NCBI RefSeq assembly: GCF_004362825.1
Contig: NZ_SNXZ01000003.1
Coordinates: 100,784 to 164,783, forward strand
Direction: 5' to 3'
From: Labedaea rhizosphaerae
GTDB taxonomy: Bacteria > Actinomycetota > Actinomycetes > Mycobacteriales > Pseudonocardiaceae
Length of the DNA stretch: 64,000 bases
In this document: piece by piece, positions 60,061 to 64,000 of the stretch
Layout: each line of letters starts with the position of its first letter
Numbering within the stretch: position 1 is the stretch's first letter
Made by a program: the position numbers and the translations under genes
Notes under the pieces: generated by a model
The model's database searches: none
Told to the model about the DNA's origin: nothing
What the model saw: the letters and a program-made list of their open reading frames with translations, nothing else

Positions 60061-60573
60061 GTGATCCGAAACGTTCACGAACGCGTGGTGGGGATGAGCC
60101 CGGCGCGGGCGTGGGAGCTGGCCGAACGCGTGGCCGAGCCCGATGGGGTGCTGTGGCCGGTGGACCACTGGCCACCGATGCGCATGGACCGGCCGCTGTC
60201 GGTCGGCGCGACCGGCGGGCACGGGCCGATCCGCTACCACTGCACGGCCATCGAGCCGGGTGAGCGGGTGACGTTCACGTTCGACCGGTCACTCGGGGTC
60301 GACGGAACGCACACGTTGCTGGTGCTGCCCGGAACGCGGCCGGACACGTGCGTGGTGCGACACGAACTGGTCGGCAAGCCCAGCCTGCGCATGGCGGTGC
60401 GCTGGGCGCTGGTGGTCCGCTGGCTGCACGACGCGCTCATCGAGGAACTGCTCGACCGCGCGGAAACCGCCGCCGGTCAGCCACCCGCGCACCCGGTCCG
60501 GTGGTCGCCTTGGGTGCGCCTGATCCGCCGGATCATGGTGCACGCACCGGGGGCGGCGCCGGTCAGCCGCTGA
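60061..60573 (+). CDS. SRPBCC (START-like) family protein
   Basis: 170 residues with a START-like fold: VHERVVGMSPARAWELAERV, MRMDRPLSVGATGGHGPIRYHCTAIEPGERVTFTF and RHELVGKPS. Small ligand-binding proteins of this type bind polyketides or lipids. The GTG at 60061 has GGAGGG seven bases upstream. TetR gene divergent. Its end overlaps the DinB-like gene by 11 bp. Confidence 0.8.
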   Translation: MIRNVHERVVGMSPARAWELAERVAEPDGVLWPVDHWPPMRMDRPLSVGATGGHGPIRYHCTAIEPGERVTFTFDRSLGVDGTHTLLVLPGTRPDTCVVRHELVGKPSLRMAVRWALVVRWLHDALIEELLDRAETAAGQPPAHPVRWSPWVRLIRRIMVHAPGAAPVSR

Positions 60574-61360
60574 CGTGGGCGGTGTTGTCGATCCAGTGAC
60601 GCACGAGATCGGCGTCGCCGTCGATGCTGATGCCGTCGGCCAGGGGAACCCGGCGGGTCAGGGTCAGCAGCAGCGATCGGGCCGGGCCGGTCAGCGTCAC
60701 ATCGGCGCGCTGGGTTCCGTGCTGCCACGTCGCCCCGTCCGGGCGCCGTTCGACGAACCAAGTGCCCGCGTCGGCCGCGGTGTCGGTGGCCACCCACTGC
60801 AGGGTCTGCCCCGTGCCCCGCATGGCGTGGGCGGACTCGGGCCGCTGCATCGCCCACGTGGGCGAGGTCAGCATGGCGAAGTGGTTGCTGATGAGCGCGG
60901 CGGCGACCTCGGCATCGATGTCGCCTTCGGCTGGTCGGCCTGCCGCTTCGGCCGCGTCGAACCCGTGGACCACGGCCTCGTTGAGCAGGCTGGACACCCA
61001 GAACCGGGTCCCGGTCCGCCCGTCCGCCGCCGGGTTGAAGACCGGGGCGTCGAGCGCGTCGTCGGAGCACGCGTCCACGACCCGCCGCGCGGACCCCGAC
61101 AGCCACGCCGGCCACTCGCCGGGATCGGCGGGGAACGCGGCCATCTCCGTGGGCAGCTGGGTGGGGTCGGCGATGCGCCGCTCGACCATCTCCGCCACCC
61201 AGTGCTGGGTCTGGCCCACGTGCTCGACCAGGTCCTTCACGGTCCACGCCGGCGCTGTCGGCACGGCGGCGCCGGGTCCGGCCGCGACCGCTGATTCCGC
61301 CAGACGCCGGGTGTGCTCGACGATCGCGCGCCGGGCGCGATCCACGGTCAGCTCGGTCAT
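60563..61360 (-). CDS. Maleylpyruvate isomerase/DinB-like (mycothiol-type) protein
   Basis: 265 residues. N-terminal DinB-type four-helix region (about 1-150) with WTVKDLVEHVGQTQHWV and NEAVVHGFDAAEAAGRP, giving the conserved metal-binding His positions (H48, H53, H132-like). C-terminal MDMPI-C-like domain about 180-265. These proteins are thiol transferases or isomerases linked to mycothiol; which reaction is not known. Confidence 0.8.
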   Translation of the reverse strand: MTELTVDRARRAIVEHTRRLAESAVAAGPGAAVPTAPAWTVKDLVEHVGQTQHWVAEMVERRIADPTQLPTEMAAFPADPGEWPAWLSGSARRVVDACSDDALDAPVFNPAADGRTGTRFWVSSLLNEAVVHGFDAAEAAGRPAEGDIDAEVAAALISNHFAMLTSPTWAMQRPESAHAMRGTGQTLQWVATDTAADAGTWFVERRPDGATWQHGTQRADVTLTGPARSLLLTLTRRVPLADGISIDGDADLVRHWIDNTAHVSG

Positions 61361-61383
61361 CGGCTTCCCCCGGTTCGTGTGGA

Positions 61384-61417
61384 CGCTGCTGCCGCGGCAA
61401 GGGCCGCGGCAGCAGCG
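61384..61417 (-). terminator. Strong hairpin terminator after htpG
   Basis: 15-bp perfect GC stem (CGCTGCTGCCGCGGC with GCCGCGGCAGCAGCG) and an AAGG loop, beginning 7 bp after the htpG stop in the sense direction. There is no clear U-tract, which is common for actinobacterial terminators. It could also act for the convergently lying end. Confidence 0.6.
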
Positions 61418-61423
61418 ACGACC

Positions 61424-63331
61424 TCAGCTCAGGCTTTGCTCGGCCCGCTGCGACACCAGCTTCACGAACCGGGACGGATCGGCCAGCTCGCCGCCCTCGG
61501 CCAGCAATGCCAAGCCGTACAACAACTCCGCGGTCTCGGCCAGGCCTTCGTGGTCTTTGTCCTCGGTGAAGGCCTTGTGCAGGGCGGCAACCAGGGAGTG
61601 CGTCGGGTTCAGTTCGAGGATGCGCTTGATGGGCGGCAACTGCTGGCCCATCGCGCGGTACATCTTCTCCATCGTCGGCGTGAGGTCGTTCTCGTCGCCG
61701 ACCAGGCAGGCGGGGGACGTCGTCAGGCGCGAGGAAAGCCGCACCTGCTTGACATCCGACTCCAGCGACGACGTCATCCACTCCAGCATCGACGCGAAGT
61801 CCTTGGCCCGCTCCTTCGCCTCGGCCTTCTCCTCGTCGGTGTCCAGGTCCACCTGCCCCTTGGCCACCGACTGGAACTGCTTGCCGTTGAACCCCGGCAC
61901 GGAGTCGACCCACATCTCGTCGATGGGGTCGGTGAGCACCAGGACCTCATAACCCTTGGCGCGGAACGCTTCCAGGTGCGGCGAGTTCTCGATCGTGGCC
62001 CGCGACTCACCGGTCAGGTAGTAGATGTGCTCCTGGCCCTCCGGCATCCGGGCGACGTAGTCCTCCAGCGTCGTCTGCTTCTCCGCGTCGTGCGTGGAGT
62101 CGAAGGACGCGATGCCGAGGATGGTCTCGCGGTTGTCGAAGTCGTCGAGCAGACCTTCCTTGACCGCCCGGCCGAACTCGCGCCAGAACGTCGCGTACTG
62201 CTCAGGCTTCTCGGTCATCATCGACTTGACCGTCGACAGGACCTTGCGCACCAGACGGCGGCGCATCATCTGGATGTGCCGGTCGTTCTGCAGGATCTCG
62301 CGCGACACGTTCAGCGACAGGTCCTGCGCGTCGACCACACCCTTGACGAAGCGCAGGTACTCCGGCATCAGCGCTTCGCAGTCGTCCATGATGAAGACGC
62401 GCTTGACGTAGAGCTGCACGCCACGCTTGCGCTCGCGCATGAACAGGTCCATCGGCGCCCGCGCCGGGATGAACAGCAGCGCCTGGTACTCGAAGGTCCC
62501 CTCGGCCTGCAGCCGGATCGTCTCCAGCGGGTCGGTCCAGTCGTGGGCGATGTGCTTGTAGAACTCGGCGTACTCCTCGTCGGTGACCTCGCTCTGCGGC
62601 CGCGCCCACAGCGCCTTGCGCGAGTTGATGGTCTCCGGGTCGCCGTCGGCCTTGTCGCCCTCGGCCTTGTCACCCTCGGGGGCCAGCTGGACGGGCCAGG
62701 TGATGAAGTCCGAGTAGCGCTTGACGATCGTGCGCAGGGTCGCGGCCTCGGTGTAGTCCGGCAGCCCGTCCTCGACGTCGGCCGGCTTGAGGTGCAGGGT
62801 CACGGAGGTGCCCTGCGGGGCGTCGGGTGCGGCCTCGATCGTGTACGTGCTCTCGCCCGCCGACTCCCAGCGCACGCCCTCGTCGCGGCCCGCGCGCCGG
62901 GTCACGAGCGTGACCTTGTCGGCCACCATGAAGCTCGAGTAGAAGCCGATGCCGAACTGGCCGATCAGGTCCTGCGTGCCCGCACCGTCCTTGGCCTGCT
63001 TGAGCTTCTGCAGGAATTCGGCGGTGCCGGACTTGGCGATCGTGCCGATCAGGCCGACCACCTCGTCGCGGTCCATGCCGATGCCGTTGTCCCGGACCGT
63101 GAGCGTCCGGGCCGCCTTGTCCACCTCGAGGGTGATCTTCAGATCGTCGGTGTCGGCCTGGAGGTCCTTGTCGCGGAAGGCTTCCAGGCGCAGCTTGTCC
63201 AGCGCGTCGGAGGCGTTGGAGATCAGCTCACGCAGGAACGTGTCCTTGTTCGAGTACACCGAGTGGATCATCAGCTGCAGCAGCTGACGGGCCTCGGACT
63301 GGAACTCGAGCGTCTCGGCTTGCGCGGTCAC
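61424..63331 (-). CDS. htpG: HSP90-family chaperone
   Basis: ATP-dependent chaperone. 635 residues. N-terminal GHKL ATPase: ELISNASDALDKLR (Asn for Mg), TVRDNGIGMDRDEV, LIGQFGIGFYSSFMVADKV. Middle domain with the catalytic Arg region (LNVSREILQNDRHI), then the C-terminal dimerisation domain ending QRAEQSLS. An acidic, low-complexity patch (PEGDKAEGDKADGD) is inserted near 220. GTG start at 63331. A strong hairpin follows its stop. Confidence 0.96.
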   Translation of the reverse strand: MTAQAETLEFQSEARQLLQLMIHSVYSNKDTFLRELISNASDALDKLRLEAFRDKDLQADTDDLKITLEVDKAARTLTVRDNGIGMDRDEVVGLIGTIAKSGTAEFLQKLKQAKDGAGTQDLIGQFGIGFYSSFMVADKVTLVTRRAGRDEGVRWESAGESTYTIEAAPDAPQGTSVTLHLKPADVEDGLPDYTEAATLRTIVKRYSDFITWPVQLAPEGDKAEGDKADGDPETINSRKALWARPQSEVTDEEYAEFYKHIAHDWTDPLETIRLQAEGTFEYQALLFIPARAPMDLFMRERKRGVQLYVKRVFIMDDCEALMPEYLRFVKGVVDAQDLSLNVSREILQNDRHIQMMRRRLVRKVLSTVKSMMTEKPEQYATFWREFGRAVKEGLLDDFDNRETILGIASFDSTHDAEKQTTLEDYVARMPEGQEHIYYLTGESRATIENSPHLEAFRAKGYEVLVLTDPIDEMWVDSVPGFNGKQFQSVAKGQVDLDTDEEKAEAKERAKDFASMLEWMTSSLESDVKQVRLSSRLTTSPACLVGDENDLTPTMEKMYRAMGQQLPPIKRILELNPTHSLVAALHKAFTEDKDHEGLAETAELLYGLALLAEGGELADPSRFVKLVSQRAEQSLS

Positions 63332-63378
63332 GGGTGTTGTTCCTTTCCCCTCAAACCAAGTGCGACCAACCAGCGATA

Positions 63379-64000
63379 CTAGTCAGCGCCCGACAGGAAC
63401 TCGCCGGTGACCGACACCGCGACGCTCGACGAGCCCGCGTCGGTGACGAGCACGGCGAACGCCAGGTCACCGCGGTAGCCCGCGAACCACCCGTGGGAGT
63501 GGCTGCCGTCGCCGAACTGGGCCGTGCCGGTCTTGCCGAACACGGTGCCGCTGCCGCGCAGCCCCTTGGCCGTGCCGCCGGTGACGACCTCGCGCATCAT
63601 CGGGCGCAGCGGCCCGAGCACCGACGCCGACGGCGGCTGGTAGTCCTGCTGCACCGCGGTCTTCGGGCCGCCGCCAGTCCAGAGTCGCGGTGTGACCGCC
63701 TTCCCGGACTGGACGGTCGCGCACACCAGCGCCATGCCGAACGGGCTCACCACCACCTTGCCCTGGCCGATGCCGTCCTCGACCTGCTCGTCGCTGCTGC
63801 CGGCCGGCGGGACCGCCCCGGTCACGGTGGTGATGCCCGGGACGGCGAAGTCGGCGCCGAGCCCGAGCGAGGACGCCGCATCCGGCAGCGCATCGGTGGG
63901 CAGATCCTTGGCGAGCGCGGCGAACGTGGTGTTGCAGGAGTGCGCGAACGCCTCGTGCAGCGGCACGTCGCCCAGCTCGAAGCCCTCGTTGCGGATGTGC
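63379..64000 (-). CDS. Penicillin-binding transpeptidase, C-terminal part (runs off window)
   Basis: 207 codons of an incomplete gene whose 5' end lies beyond the right edge. Contains the SxN motif in AHSCNTTFAAL and the KTG motif in GKTGTAQFGDG, the second and third active-site motifs of serine transpeptidases; the SxxK serine lies outside. The frame is open to base 64000. Likely a membrane-anchored enzyme cross-linking peptidoglycan. It ends 48 bp before htpG in the same direction. Confidence 0.88.
   Translation of the reverse strand, partial: HIRNEGFELGDVPLHEAFAHSCNTTFAALAKDLPTDALPDAASSLGLGADFAVPGITTVTGAVPPAGSSDEQVEDGIGQGKVVVSPFGMALVCATVQSGKAVTPRLWTGGGPKTAVQQDYQPPSASVLGPLRPMMREVVTGGTAKGLRGSGTVFGKTGTAQFGDGSHSHGWFAGYRGDLAFAVLVTDAGSSSVAVSVTGEFLSGAD

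Overview
The window is very GC-rich actinobacterial DNA. Codons are strongly G/C-ending, GTG starts are frequent, and genes in operons overlap by GTGA or ATGA junctions. Several promoters place the start codon exactly where transcription should begin, which implies leaderless mRNAs. SoxR with its divergent box, a mycothiol-type DinB-like protein, a PPOX/F420-like protein, the bioB-bsaP-membrane protein order and a DUF222-HNH (13E12-type) gene all fit Actinobacteria. Gene content and intergenic repeats suggest Pseudonocardiales (Lentzea/Saccharothrix/Actinosynnema-like). The genus is an inference and was not tested by any search.

Layout. 1-4.6 kb holds a minus-strand trp operon (trpE, Trp-associated membrane protein, trpC, trpB). 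It runs off the left edge into a 71-bp tandem repeat copied from the trpB 3' end; trpA is not in the window. 4.6-22.2 kb holds histidine genes in blocks (hisI; hisF; hisH-hisA; hisD-hisC-hisB) separated by two paralogous TetR regulators, an ABC exporter, a Tat-exported PhoD phosphatase, a split transketolase facing a SoxR regulator, an MFS exporter, a frameshifted beta-lactamase-type serine hydrolase, and a metallo-hydrolase plus VOC protein joined to the hisDCB operon. 22.2-28.8 kb is accessory: short tandem repeats, a peptide-type solute-binding lipoprotein, a nitrilase-family hydrolase, a lone TIR-domain protein, and a P450/TetR divergent pair sharing a perfect palindrome. 28.8-30.8 kb is a DUF222-HNH gene with an SOS-like box, bracketed by three copies of a roughly 180-bp repeat with a 14-bp inverted-repeat core. 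30.8-35 kb is nadABC with a divergent NrtR-type regulator. 36-42 kb is a biotin block (bioA, membrane protein, bioD, bioB, bsaP, membrane protein). 42-49 kb holds a membrane protein with a duplicated domain, a P450/hydrolase/TetR unit with two operators, and dnaE. 49.5-64 kb holds a uridine-kinase-like protein with a lost P-loop, a wHTH/PQ-rich protein, a lipoprotein, rluD-type pseudouridine synthase, lspA, a cysteine-desulfurase-like enzyme under a SAM-IV-like riboswitch, a soluble transhydrogenase, a K+/H+ antiporter, a TetR/SRPBCC pair, htpG and the 3' part of a penicillin-binding protein.

How it works together. Most of the window is core metabolism: Trp, His, NAD and biotin synthesis, DNA polymerase III, lipoprotein processing and a chaperone. 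It is interleaved with small regulator-target pairs, each with a visible operator: SoxR/transketolase, TetR/P450, TetR/hydrolase-P450, TetR/SRPBCC and NrtR/nad.

The most unusual non-coding structures are four: the ten-unit, strictly 22-bp-periodic, mirror-symmetric array between convergent genes at 9602-9813; the repeat-flanked HNH cassette at 28.8-30.7 kb; the trpB-end tandem repeat with stop-start coupled mini-ORFs; and a pair of 82-nt hairpins with one compensatory stem change, upstream of trpC and lspA.
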